This document shows positions 8,206-17,370 of a DNA stretch of 61,554 nt, one piece after another; the stretch's first letter is position 1; every line of letters begins with the position of its first letter. The position numbers were made by a program, and so were the translations under genes. Source of the stretch: an uncultured Bacteroides sp. (GTDB lineage Bacteria; Bacteroidota; Bacteroidia; Bacteroidales; Bacteroidaceae); the NCBI RefSeq assembly GCF_910585845.1, contig NZ_CAJUHF010000019.1, forward strand, positions 1-61,554, given 5' to 3'. A model generated the notes under the pieces. The model was not told the origin of the DNA. It made no database searches and worked only from the letters and a program-made list of their open reading frames with translations.

Positions 8206-11200
8206 GTGAAACGCTTTTCTTCTATATTATCGGCAATTTTGCTGCTTACCTGTATGGTGGTGGTCTCTTGTGTGGGTACTGCCCCCACAAAGGAGGTACG
8301 TCTCATTGATTCACTCAATCAAGTGGCTTATTCGTATCGCTATAAAGACTTGTATTCTTCCTGTCATGCAGCTACACGGGCTTATGAGAGTGTGAACCTT
8401 TATCGGCAGGGAAAAGCGGAAGCCTCTAACCATTTGGGCTTTTGTGCTTTTATGCGTATGGACTTTGAACGGGCAGAGAAGTTTCATAATGAAGTGTATA
8501 GCCTGACTAAAAATGAACTGGAATTATTGATTGCTGACATTGGATTGATGAAGATCTATCAGCGGACTGCTATGAATAAGGAGTTCTATGATTATCGTAA
8601 CAGTGCTCTCCGTCGTATGAAACGGATTAGTGAAGATGATAATCTTTTTGTAGATAAGCACGAACGATTACGGTTGAACTATGCGCGTTCCGAGTTCTAT
8701 ATTGTTTCAGCTATATATTACTACTATTTGCAGCAACGCCCGGAAGCTATGGCCTCTATCGCTGAAATATTTCCTCAGGAAGAATTGGCGGCAGATACTA
8801 ATCAGTTATTGTATTATCATTATATTAAAGGATCGGCAGCCTTGTGTGAAGGGGAGAATGCAGACGAACGTCGTTTGAAGGAGTTTGACGAGCTGTATAT
8901 GACTTGGAAAATGGCTTCTCGCAACGGGTATCTCTATTTTGAGGGTAATGGGGTTCAGGGGCTTGCTAATCTTATGGCATCTCCGGATAATTATGAATTT
9001 TTCCGGAGCAGGCGCTTTCATGCTTTAAAGCAGTTTGCTATTCCGGTGGATTCTTTGTTGCCTATGCGTTTAGGACAGTTGGCTCTGAAAAAGTTTAAGC
9101 AGTATAACGACTTGTACCAGATTGCAGGAGCTTATGTTTCAATTGGCAAGTACCTGAATGCACATGGCAGCTATACTGAGGCACTGGATACATTGACCCT
9201 TGCTTTGGAATGTGTGAACGAACATCATCGTCATTTTTATGATTGCCACGATAGTTTGGATTGGCTGAAAACGTTCGATGTTCGTGACACCATCTCTTCT
9301 GAGAAAGCATGGATACAGCGAAAGGTACGTACTGTTCCGGAATGGATTTCACGCATTCGCGAGCAATTGAGTGTGACGTATGCCGGACTGGAAATGAAAC
9401 AACCTTCGGACTACAATCGCAATATCTATTTGGATATTATGGAGGACACACGCCAAGACAAGGAGCTTGAAAGCCGTTATTTGGCTTTGGAAAACGAAGC
9501 TAAGCAGTTGAATATATTATTAGCTTTTGTCGTTTTGGGTTTTGTTTTGGTGGTATTGTTTTTCTGGATATTCAACAAGAGGTCTAAGGAGCGAAACCGT
9601 GTTCATTTGTACCGCTTAAGACAAATGTTGGATATTTGCCAGAAGATAACAGCCTCTATTCCTACGGATGCACAAACGGAAGAGGAAATAGTGGATGCTA
9701 TTCTCTTTGCTGTTCAGGCGGATATGGAAAATCTGTTTGGAACAAAGGATATTCGGATAGAAGATGGTCATTTGGTCGTATCTAAGCGATTGACCAAGGA
9801 TGAGAAGGCTATGATGCATGTGATTACTCCGTATGTCAAATGGGCGCTTGATAATGGAATGACTTCTATTTCGCTGGGCGATGAACGCCGCCGTTTAGAG
9901 AAAGAACGTTATGTCTACGAACAGCATATAGCGGGAAATAAACGGCAGAATATAGTGAAGAAATCTTGCGTTGCTATTATAAACGGTATTCATCCCTACA
10001 TTGATCGTATCATAAACGAAGTACACAAACTGACGGAGAAAGGCTTTATCTACAATGACTGCATTAAAATGGAAAAATATCAGTATATAGATGAACTGAT
10101 AACGACAATTAATGAGTATAATGATATCTTGGCGCTGTGGATACATATGAAGCAGGGTAGTTTGAATCTGAATGTTGAGGTATTCGGATTGAATGAACTC
10201 TTCGATTTGATAAAAAAAGGAAGCCGTGCTTTTGAGATGAAACAACAACTGTTGGAAGTCATTCCGACCGATGTTTGTGTGAAGGCGGATAAGGCTTTGA
10301 CGTTGTTTATGATAAATACACTTGCAGAGAATGCCCGTAAGTACACTCCTCGGGGAGGTGCTGTGAGGGTATATGCCCAGGCGGAGGAAAAATATGTGGA
10401 AATCTCTGTAGAAGATAATGGTTATGGGCTTTCGGAAGAGGACGTGGCGCGCATTATTGGAGAGAAACTGTATAATTCGCAGGAAATAGGAGTACTTGAT
10501 ACCATAGATCGGGACGAACTGCGGAAAAATAAGGGCAGTGGTTTCGGTTTGATGAATTGTAAGGGTATTATTGAAAAGTATAGGAAAACGAATGAAGTCT
10601 TTAAAGTCTGTCTGTTTAATGTGGAAAGTACATTAGGAAAAGGAAGCCGTTTTTATTTTCGCTTGCCGGTCGGAGTACGCAAAACGATGATGATTCTCTC
10701 ATGCTTGTTTCTGCCTTGTGGCATAGGCGCATGCCACAAGAGTGCGGAAGATACTATTGTACAGTCTGATGAACTTTATGTGCAAAATGCACAAGATTCT
10801 TTATCCCAGTTTATGGAAAGTGAATATGAAGCTTTATTGAACGAAGCTTCTGATTATGCCAATGAAGCCTATTACAGTAATATAGCTGGAGATTTCGAAC
10901 AAACATTGGAATATGCAGATTCTGCTATCGCTTGTCTGAATGCACATTATAGGAAATATGCCCGTCATCCACGGCATTATATGACATTGACCGGTGAAGG
11001 AGAACCGGGGGAATTATCATGGTGGAATCATTTTTTTAATTCGGACTTCCACGTAATATTAGATATACGTAATGAAGTGGCTGTCGCCTTTCTTGCCCTG
11101 AAACAATGGGATGCATATGCTTATAATAATGCCGCTTATACCACTCTGTACAAACTTTTGGGCGAAGATCAGTCGTTGGAGGAATATTGTAATCAGTTGG

Positions 11201-12618
11201 AGCATTCTACCAATAATAAGATGGTGGGCATTATTCTGTTTGTAGGGTTGATCGGCATATTGTTACTTGGGTACTATGTCTTGTATATACGCAAACGTCT
11301 TGTCAACCGTTGGAATCTGGAACAAGTATTAGAGATTAACAGACAGATATTTACCGCCTCCCTCACTCAATTCCCGGAAACAGAAGAGGCATTGCAACGG
11401 GAGGAAGACACATTGAGAAATGTTCCTCAACGTATTGTAGACGAAGCGTTTGATGCAATAAATGAACTGTTGGTTATTGAACGATTAGGTATTGCTGTTT
11501 ATAATCAGGTGACCCATCAATTGGAGTATGTATCTAATTCGATGGTGGGTAATATGATGTCGGGAACTATAGAGAATGGATGTCCGATGGTAAATGAAAA
11601 TTGGAAAGAAGTTGTTGGGAATTGTTTTGACCAAAACAAGCGGTTGTCTGCACCAGAATTTGAAGCTTTGCCTTTAGTGGTGGATGTAGCTGGAGATTCG
11701 CGCTGTATAGGTGTGCTGTATATCGAACGTCAGGCAGATACAGAGCAAGAAACTTCTCATTTATTGTTGGAATTAATAGTGCGTTATATTGCAATTGTTG
11801 TGTTCAATACTGTAGTAAAGTTGGTAACAAAATATCGGGATATTGAAGCTGCCCACGAGGAAGTACATCGTGCATCATGGGAAGATGGACTACTGCATGT
11901 TCAGAATATGGTATTGGATAATTGTCTGTCTACCATTAAACATGAAACGATCTACTATCCTAACAAGATTAAGCAACTTGTCGGTAAACTTCGTTCTGGA
12001 CTATTATCGGAAACTGAAGAGCAAGAGACCGTATCTGCCATTCGTGAATTGATAGAATATTATAAGGGTATATTTACAATTTTGAGTTCGTGTGCCTCGC
12101 GTCAGTTAGAGGATGTTACATTTCGTCGGGGGACAATTGCAGTTCCGGAGTTGTGCTTGTTGACAGAAAAATACTTCCGTAAGGTAAACAAAGGAAAGCC
12201 GTTTACTGTATCTTTCCATACGGAATCTATTGATGAACAGGTAGTAGGGGACTTCATCCAATTGCGTTTCTTGTTGGAGAATCTTATAGATGAAGCTTTG
12301 GCTACATCAATGAATGGGAAGCTTTTTCTGAAAACGATGCTTGATGGAGAATATATCCGTTTTCTTTTCACGGATAGGCGGAGAGAAAAAAACTGTGAAG
12401 ATTTAAATCAGCTTTTCTATCCAGATTTGAAGCGTATGACTACAACTGGAGAAAAAGGTGAATTGCGTGGAACGGAATATCTCATTTGCAAGCAAATTAT
12501 TCGTGAGCATGATGAGTTTGCAGGCATAAGAGGATGCCGCATCAACGCTGAACCGGCAGCAGAAGGTGGATTTACTGTTTATTTCACAATACCAAGAAAA
12601 AAGATAAAGGAGATATAA
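8206..12618 (+). CDS. Giant two-module membrane sensor (DUF5112/DUF5113-like histidine-kinase relative)
   Basis: 1470 residues. It begins with a lipoprotein-type signal (VVVSC22), then a TPR-like extracytoplasmic region (about 30-430), a membrane helix (about 440-465) and a cytoplasmic kinase-like region. That region holds an intact-looking ATPase: N box NTLAENARKYTP near residue 703, VEDNGYGLS, and GSGFGLMNCKGIIEKY. A second hydrophobic segment with two Cys follows (about 828-846), then another extracytoplasmic stretch, another helix (about 1005-1028) and a degenerate second ATPase (LRFLLENLIDEAL near 1350) whose glycine boxes are poor. No canonical H-box is recognised; His in INGIHPYIDRI is a guess. 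Start is GTG with TAGCTTTG at 8194-8201 just upstream, so the message may be almost leaderless. The partner regulator starts four bases after the stop. Confidence 0.8.
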   Translation: MKRFSSILSAILLLTCMVVVSCVGTAPTKEVRLIDSLNQVAYSYRYKDLYSSCHAATRAYESVNLYRQGKAEASNHLGFCAFMRMDFERAEKFHNEVYSLTKNELELLIADIGLMKIYQRTAMNKEFYDYRNSALRRMKRISEDDNLFVDKHERLRLNYARSEFYIVSAIYYYYLQQRPEAMASIAEIFPQEELAADTNQLLYYHYIKGSAALCEGENADERRLKEFDELYMTWKMASRNGYLYFEGNGVQGLANLMASPDNYEFFRSRRFHALKQFAIPVDSLLPMRLGQLALKKFKQYNDLYQIAGAYVSIGKYLNAHGSYTEALDTLTLALECVNEHHRHFYDCHDSLDWLKTFDVRDTISSEKAWIQRKVRTVPEWISRIREQLSVTYAGLEMKQPSDYNRNIYLDIMEDTRQDKELESRYLALENEAKQLNILLAFVVLGFVLVVLFFWIFNKRSKERNRVHLYRLRQMLDICQKITASIPTDAQTEEEIVDAILFAVQADMENLFGTKDIRIEDGHLVVSKRLTKDEKAMMHVITPYVKWALDNGMTSISLGDERRRLEKERYVYEQHIAGNKRQNIVKKSCVAIINGIHPYIDRIINEVHKLTEKGFIYNDCIKMEKYQYIDELITTINEYNDILALWIHMKQGSLNLNVEVFGLNELFDLIKKGSRAFEMKQQLLEVIPTDVCVKADKALTLFMINTLAENARKYTPRGGAVRVYAQAEEKYVEISVEDNGYGLSEEDVARIIGEKLYNSQEIGVLDTIDRDELRKNKGSGFGLMNCKGIIEKYRKTNEVFKVCLFNVESTLGKGSRFYFRLPVGVRKTMMILSCLFLPCGIGACHKSAEDTIVQSDELYVQNAQDSLSQFMESEYEALLNEASDYANEAYYSNIAGDFEQTLEYADSAIACLNAHYRKYARHPRHYMTLTGEGEPGELSWWNHFFNSDFHVILDIRNEVAVAFLALKQWDAYAYNNAAYTTLYKLLGEDQSLEEYCNQLEHSTNNKMVGIILFVGLIGILLLGYYVLYIRKRLVNRWNLEQVLEINRQIFTASLTQFPETEEALQREEDTLRNVPQRIVDEAFDAINELLVIERLGIAVYNQVTHQLEYVSNSMVGNMMSGTIENGCPMVNENWKEVVGNCFDQNKRLSAPEFEALPLVVDVAGDSRCIGVLYIERQADTEQETSHLLLELIVRYIAIVVFNTVVKLVTKYRDIEAAHEEVHRASWEDGLLHVQNMVLDNCLSTIKHETIYYPNKIKQLVGKLRSGLLSETEEQETVSAIRELIEYYKGIFTILSSCASRQLEDVTFRRGTIAVPELCLLTEKYFRKVNKGKPFTVSFHTESIDEQVVGDFIQLRFLLENLIDEALATSMNGKLFLKTMLDGEYIRFLFTDRRREKNCEDLNQLFYPDLKRMTTTGEKGELRGTEYLICKQIIREHDEFAGIRGCRINAEPAAEGGFTVYFTIPRKKIKEI

Positions 12619-12622
12619 ATAT

Positions 12623-13351
12623 ATGGAAGATAAGAAATTCAAGGTCATTATTGTAGAAGATGTAAAACTGGAACTGAAAGGTACAGAAGAGATTTTCCGT
12701 CATGAAATCCCAAATGCAGAGATTATAGGTACTGCTATGACCGAAAGTGAGTTTTGGACACTGATGGAAACCGGAATACCCGATCTTGTTTTATTGGATT
12801 TAGGTTTGGGTGGCTCAACTACAATAGGTGTGGATATTTGCCGGAATATTTTCAAGCGTTATCCTGGGGTACATGTACTGATATTCACCGGCGAAATCCT
12901 GAATGAAAAACTATGGGTGGATGTTCTGGAGGCAGGTGCAGACGGTATTATTCTTAAAACAGGGGAATTGCTAACCAAAACAGATGTGCAAGCAGTAATG
13001 GATGGTAAAAAACTAGTGTTCAATTATCCTATCATGAAAAAAATAGTAGAGCGCTTTAAGCAGACTGTAGTAAATGATGCAAAACGTCAGGAAGCCATTA
13101 TTGGATATGATATTGATGAATATGACGAACGTTTTTTGCGTCATTTAGCTTTGGGGTACACGAAAGACATGATTGCTAACCTGAAAGGTATGCCATTTGG
13201 TGTCAAATCTTTGGAGAAACGGCAGAATGATTTGGTAAACCGATTGTTTCCACAAGGAGAACGGATAGGAATAAATGCAACCCGACTGGTAGTACGTGCT
13301 TTGGAACTTCGTATTCTTGATATAGATAATTTGGAAGCTGATGATGAATAA
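12623..13351 (+). CDS. Response regulator partner of the giant sensor
   Basis: 242 residues. The receiver domain (about 5-130) has the acidic pair in VIIVEDVKLE, the probable phospho-acceptor Asp in LVLLDLGLGG and the Lys in IILKTGE. The C-terminal part (about 165-235) contains YDERFLRHLALGYTKDMIAN, which resembles the helix-turn-helix core of LuxR/NarL-type regulators, and fits the Bacteroides DUF5932-type output domain. It is four bases after the sensor stop and 40 before the AbgT gene, so all three are likely co-transcribed. The signal and the target genes cannot be read from sequence. Confidence 0.85.
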   Translation: MEDKKFKVIIVEDVKLELKGTEEIFRHEIPNAEIIGTAMTESEFWTLMETGIPDLVLLDLGLGGSTTIGVDICRNIFKRYPGVHVLIFTGEILNEKLWVDVLEAGADGIILKTGELLTKTDVQAVMDGKKLVFNYPIMKKIVERFKQTVVNDAKRQEAIIGYDIDEYDERFLRHLALGYTKDMIANLKGMPFGVKSLEKRQNDLVNRLFPQGERIGINATRLVVRALELRILDIDNLEADDE

Positions 13352-13391
13352 TTTATTTATTTATTAAAGATTACTTCAGCTGCAGAATAGA

Positions 13392-14855
13392 ATGAAACCG
13401 ATAAAGAATAAATGGCGTATGCCACATCCGGCAACAATGTTTTTCTTGTTGACAGTGGTTGTGATTATCTTGTCTTGGATATTTGATATCTATGGTTTGA
13501 GTGTATTTCAGCCACGCACCGAGGAGGAGATAAGGGTGCAGAGTTTGCTCAATCCGGAAGGTATTCGTTGGCTGTTGCGCCATGTTGTTACTAATTTCAC
13601 AGGATTTGCTCCGTTAGGGTTAGTGATTGTAGCTATGTTCGGCATTGGGGTGGCACAACATTCAGGATTTATAAATGCTTGTATTCGAAGTAAGGTACAT
13701 CATAAGCATAATCCTTGCCGTATGGTAATATTAATTATCTTTTTAGGAATCTTCTCCAATGTAGTAGGTGATGTAGGATACATAATTTTGTTACCAATAG
13801 CAGGAACATTATTTCATTCAATAGGATTGCATCCGATTGGAGGTATTGTCACAGCGTATGTTTCTGTATCGTGTGGGTATAGTGCTAATCTATTATTGAG
13901 TACGTTGGATTCTATGCTTGCTACCACTACTCAAGAAGTTTCCGATATGGCGAATGTGGTGTTAGGAAATGTAGGACCTTTATGTAACTACTACTTTTTT
14001 GTAGCTTCTACTTTTTTATTGGCTTTTGTCATTTATCAGGTGACTTGTCGTAACTTGCTCCCGGTTTTGGGTGAGTATGCAGGTAATGTTCGCTTTGATG
14101 GTTATAAACCACTTTCACGTAAAGAGCGACGTGCTATGATAGGTTCAATTTTTATAGGAGTAGTTTATGTAGCGATAGTCCTATTTGCTACTTTTTCGCC
14201 ATGGGGAATTTTACGTAGCGTAAATGGTGGTTTGATTCGTTCTCCTTTTATAGAAGGGATTTTATTTTTGCTTTCATTAGGTATCGGACTTATGGGTATG
14301 ATCTATGGTTTTGCTTCCGGTCGTTATCGTACAGATGAGGATGTGATTGAAGGTCTTATTCAGCCCATGCGGCTATTAGGCGTATATTTTGTAATAACTT
14401 TCTTTGCTGCCCAGATGTTTGCCTGCTTTGAATATTCTCAATTGGACAAATGTATTGCCATTTGGGGGGCAGATATGCTTTTATCTATTCAGTTTGGAAG
14501 TCTTTGGACTTTGCTCTTATTCATTTTCTTTACGGCTCTTATTAATCTTATTATGGTATCTTCCACTGCAAAATGGGCTTTTATGTCTTTCATATTTATA
14601 CCAGTTTTTGCTATAATGGATGTTTCTCCCGATATAGTACAATGTGCATACCGCATTGGTGATAGTGCAACAAATGCAATTACTCCTTTTATGTTTTATA
14701 TGCCCCTTGTCCTCACGTATATGCAGGAATATGATAAGCATTCTACTTATGCTTCATTATTAAAATATACGTGGAGGTATTCTCTTTGTATATTACTCTC
14801 ATGGACGATACTTTTTATCTTATGGTATATAACTGGCTTACCGTTAGGATTATAG
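13392..14855 (+). CDS. abgT: AbgT-family transporter
   Basis: 487 residues with about 11-13 hydrophobic helices. It resembles AbgT along its length: HPATMFFLLTVVVIILSWI at the start, NFTGFAPLGLVIVAMFGIG, and the re-entrant-type segments later. E. coli AbgT imports p-aminobenzoyl-glutamate, a folate breakdown product, while other members (MtrF, YdaH) export sulfonamides and p-aminobenzoate. Direction and substrate here are not known. It sits directly behind the sensor/regulator pair and may be part of its operon, which would tie the two-component system to folate-related compounds (inference). Confidence 0.88.
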   Translation: MKPIKNKWRMPHPATMFFLLTVVVIILSWIFDIYGLSVFQPRTEEEIRVQSLLNPEGIRWLLRHVVTNFTGFAPLGLVIVAMFGIGVAQHSGFINACIRSKVHHKHNPCRMVILIIFLGIFSNVVGDVGYIILLPIAGTLFHSIGLHPIGGIVTAYVSVSCGYSANLLLSTLDSMLATTTQEVSDMANVVLGNVGPLCNYYFFVASTFLLAFVIYQVTCRNLLPVLGEYAGNVRFDGYKPLSRKERRAMIGSIFIGVVYVAIVLFATFSPWGILRSVNGGLIRSPFIEGILFLLSLGIGLMGMIYGFASGRYRTDEDVIEGLIQPMRLLGVYFVITFFAAQMFACFEYSQLDKCIAIWGADMLLSIQFGSLWTLLLFIFFTALINLIMVSSTAKWAFMSFIFIPVFAIMDVSPDIVQCAYRIGDSATNAITPFMFYMPLVLTYMQEYDKHSTYASLLKYTWRYSLCILLSWTILFILWYITGLPLGL

Positions 14856-14907
14856 CATCTTGGAAAATATAAAAATCGCTTTGGATAATATTTTTATAGA
14901 TAAAATC

Positions 14908-14938
14908 TTTGTAACTTTCATAAAAAAGCGTACCTTTG
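14908..14938 (+). promoter_or_regulatory. tRNA-Arg promoter
   Basis: TTTG (14908-14911), 19 bases, TACCTTTG (14931-14938): a full match to the Bacteroides promoter pattern, 16 bases before the tRNA. Confidence 0.85.
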
Positions 14939-14954
14939 CATCGCAATTAAGGAT

Positions 14955-15028
<74 letters not shown>

Positions 15029-15030
15029 CG

Positions 15031-15061
15031 AAAGGCGGTTACTTCGGTAGCCGCCTTTTTT
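15031..15061 (+). terminator. terminator after tRNA-Arg
   Basis: A nine-base GGCGGTTAC/GTAGCCGCC stem with a TTCG loop, followed by six T. Confidence 0.9.
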
Positions 15062-15116
15062 GTTGTATGACGGGCATGATAGTTCGCCTGCACTATCTAA
15101 TTCGCTGGTTTCGTGT

Positions 15117-15231
15117 AAAATAAAAAGTGGCTTCAAACATCCACTGATGAAGAAGCCACTCACACAAAAACTAAACTAGACTTAACTAAACTATTCTATT
15201 GGGGGAAGTTTCACAACTTCCTTTATCTGTT
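15117..15231 (-). ncRNA. candidate small RNA
   Basis: A free-standing minus-strand transcription unit of about 115 bases between tRNA-Arg and the LytTR gene. It has a promoter (15237-15267) and ends in a hairpin (15152-15160 with 15126-15134, nine pairs) followed on the minus strand by TTTTTATTTT. A second small stem (GGAAGTT/AACTTCC) is near its 5' end. No ORF of useful length is inside: after an AAGGAAG the only frame is GTG plus six codons. It could instead be a leader peptide or a long untranslated region. Not matched to any known RNA family. Confidence 0.45.
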
Positions 15232-15236
15232 CGTTG

Positions 15237-15267
15237 CAAAGATAAAGAAACATTTTTTAATATGCAA
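15237..15267 (-). promoter_or_regulatory. promoter of candidate small RNA
   Basis: Minus strand TTG (15265-15267), 20 bases, TATCTTTG (15237-15244). It points away from the LytTR gene into a gene-free stretch. Confidence 0.65.
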
Positions 15268-15325
15268 TAGGAAAATATAATTAGTCAACGAACTATAATA
15301 TTTTATCGACTAATGGGGCTGTTTC

Positions 15326-16027
15326 CTAACTTCTTTTGTCAAGGAATGCTTGAAATTCCTGTTTGTAACTGTCGCTGACGGGGATGTATGTTTTGTCGAA
15401 TACGATACGTCCGCGATCAATGACTCGTATCTTTTCTTTATGCACGATATAAGACCTGTGGACTCTCATGAAACGGGAAGCAGGCAATAATTCTTCCATG
15501 GCTTTCATACTCATCAGTGATAAGATCGGACGAGAGGCGTCTTCTGTGTATATCTTGACATAATCCTTCAATCCTTCCACATAAAGAATCTTTTTAAGTT
15601 CGATCTGTACCAGCTTATAGTCGCTTTTTACAAAAATACTTTCGATTTCGTTTTTCGGCTGTTGCAATAGTTCGAACCACTGGACAGCTTTGTTTGCTGC
15701 CTGCAAGAAGTCTACGTATGAGATAGGTTTTAGCAAATAGTCTAATGCATTGACCTTATAACCGTCAATGGCGTATTGCTCAAAAGCGGTGCTAAACACG
15801 ATGCGCGTGTGGGGATCGACCATTTTGGAAAACTCCAATCCACTGAGTTCAGGCATTTGTATGTCGAGGAAAAGCAAATCTACCTGCTTGTTTGGCAACT
15901 CTTTCATAGCCTGTACGGCACTGGAATACTTTCCCGCTAATGTGAGGAACGGGGTTTTGTTGATGTAGCTCTCTAAAAGATCCAAAGCTAACGGTTCATC
16001 ATCTACTATGGCACAAGTCAAATTCAT
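15326..16027 (-). CDS. LytTR-family response regulator
   Basis: 233 residues. The receiver domain (1-120) has CAIVDDEPLA, phospho-acceptor Asp in LLFLDIQMPEL and Lys in LDYLLKPI. The LytTR DNA-binding domain (about 135-230) shows the typical FVKSDYKLVQI and RFMRVHRSYIVH. It is the natural partner of the kinase at 16211-17269, from which it is separated by 183 bases holding a 21-22 base repeat array. Both lie at the downstream end of the MacAB-TolC gene set, which is a common arrangement in Bacteroides. Regulation of that efflux set is inferred, not shown. Confidence 0.92.
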   Translation of the reverse strand: MNLTCAIVDDEPLALDLLESYINKTPFLTLAGKYSSAVQAMKELPNKQVDLLFLDIQMPELSGLEFSKMVDPHTRIVFSTAFEQYAIDGYKVNALDYLLKPISYVDFLQAANKAVQWFELLQQPKNEIESIFVKSDYKLVQIELKKILYVEGLKDYVKIYTEDASRPILSLMSMKAMEELLPASRFMRVHRSYIVHKEKIRVIDRGRIVFDKTYIPVSDSYKQEFQAFLDKRS

Positions 16028-16110
16028 AGGGTCTAATTGTTTGTTTTGAAATATTAAAGATTAATTCGCTACGCAATGTTATTGCTGTACGTGATCGATG
16101 TTTTAAATAA

Positions 16111-16215
16111 AACTTGATTGATATCTAATAAATACTTGATTATCATTAATAAGCACCTGGTTTTCATCGAAAAATATTTGATTGTCATCGAATAAAAGCT
16201 TGATGATCATTTAAT
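16111..16215. repeat. 21-22 base tandem array C
   Basis: Five imperfect units with anchor 'CTTGAT' or variants at 16113, 16135, about 16156, 16177 and 16199 (spacings 22, 21, 21, 22). It fills the gap between the kinase and regulator genes. Unit sequence differs from the other arrays in the window. Confidence 0.7.
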
Positions 16216-17269
16216 ATCTGATGCTCAATACTGATTTATATTCCTTTCCGTCATCACTTACTCCCTGATTCCATTCGTACCGACCGGGATAGGTCAGTTC
16301 GAGGCGTTTTCGTACTTGTTCCAATCCAATGCCGCTTCCACTCTTGTCCGCCTGGTTCTTGGGATGATAGCTATTGGAGATTTCACAGCATATCTGACCG
16401 GGGCTTTCGCTGAAATGAATGCGTATGAAGCTGGGCTCAGTGGGTGAGATGCCGTGTTTGAAGGCATTTTCTATGAGGGAAATGAAAATAAGCGGGGCAA
16501 TCTCTGTACGGCTGTCGGCACGGATGTCGATTTGTGTATCTACGCTCACGTTGGCTGCAAGGCGGATACGCATCAGTTCGATGTAGTTGCGGATGAAATC
16601 CATCTCTTTGCCTAATGCGACGTAATTTTGTTGGTTGTCATAAAGAACGTGGCGCAACAGACGGCTCAGTTCCTGAACGGCAGTCTGCGCCTTGTCGCTG
16701 TCAAAGGCGATAAGGGCATAGATGTTGTTCAGGGTGTTAAGCAAGAAATGGGGGTTCAGTTGGCTGCGTAAGTTCTTCAGTTCGGCTTCAGTACGGCTTT
16801 TTTCGGCTTCACGCCGCGCAGCCTCTATATCTGCCCATCGACCGCTCATACGGATGGCAGCAGCCAGTCCGACGGTGAGGATCATGGAAAATACGTCGCG
16901 TAAGATGAAGATCCAGCTGGGAGGTCCGGGACGTTTTGGACCTGAGGGCCTTACGTGCGAGTGGAAGATGAAGTTCTGCCAGAAATGCACTCCGACGGCG
17001 GTGCAGAGAATAAGCATTAAGTTTAGGACTATATATTGCTTGACGCGTCCCTTGAATAAGAAATGAGGGATGAAGAAACAATAGTTGATGTAGAACACAA
17101 TGAGGAAGGAGACCGGAACTGCGCTACCATGGCGTAGATAGGCCATCCAGCTTACTGAGAAATCGCTACGGTTCATCAGTAGAAACGGGAAACCGAAGAC
17201 GATGCCCCATCCGATGATATGAATGAGGACTTCTACAATCCGGCGGGTTTTAGTGTCTTGCATAATCAT
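16211..17269 (-). CDS. LytS/YehU-type sensor histidine kinase
   Basis: 352 residues. Four membrane helices (about 10-30, 45-65, 75-95, 115-135) are followed by a short coiled stretch and a His_kinase domain with LRSQLNPHFLLNTLNNIY; the His in NPHFLLN is the phospho-acceptor. The ATPase has ENAFKHGI (N box) and GSGIGLEQVRKRL (G2 box). No periplasmic sensor domain is present, so it probably senses through the membrane helices. ATGs at 17269 and 17263 are both possible. A TATTTTTG box (minus strand, 17274-17281) lies so close that the message from it would have almost no leader. Confidence 0.92.
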   Translation of the reverse strand: MIMQDTKTRRIVEVLIHIIGWGIVFGFPFLLMNRSDFSVSWMAYLRHGSAVPVSFLIVFYINYCFFIPHFLFKGRVKQYIVLNLMLILCTAVGVHFWQNFIFHSHVRPSGPKRPGPPSWIFILRDVFSMILTVGLAAAIRMSGRWADIEAARREAEKSRTEAELKNLRSQLNPHFLLNTLNNIYALIAFDSDKAQTAVQELSRLLRHVLYDNQQNYVALGKEMDFIRNYIELMRIRLAANVSVDTQIDIRADSRTEIAPLIFISLIENAFKHGISPTEPSFIRIHFSESPGQICCEISNSYHPKNQADKSGSGIGLEQVRKRLELTYPGRYEWNQGVSDDGKEYKSVLSIRY

Positions 17270-17370
17270 GCCACAAAAATAATGATTTTAATGAAAAATG
17301 CAGAGTGAAGAACTGGGAATTACCAAACAAATAAGTTGGGGCAGCCCGATTCTTCATTCTGTATATCCAT

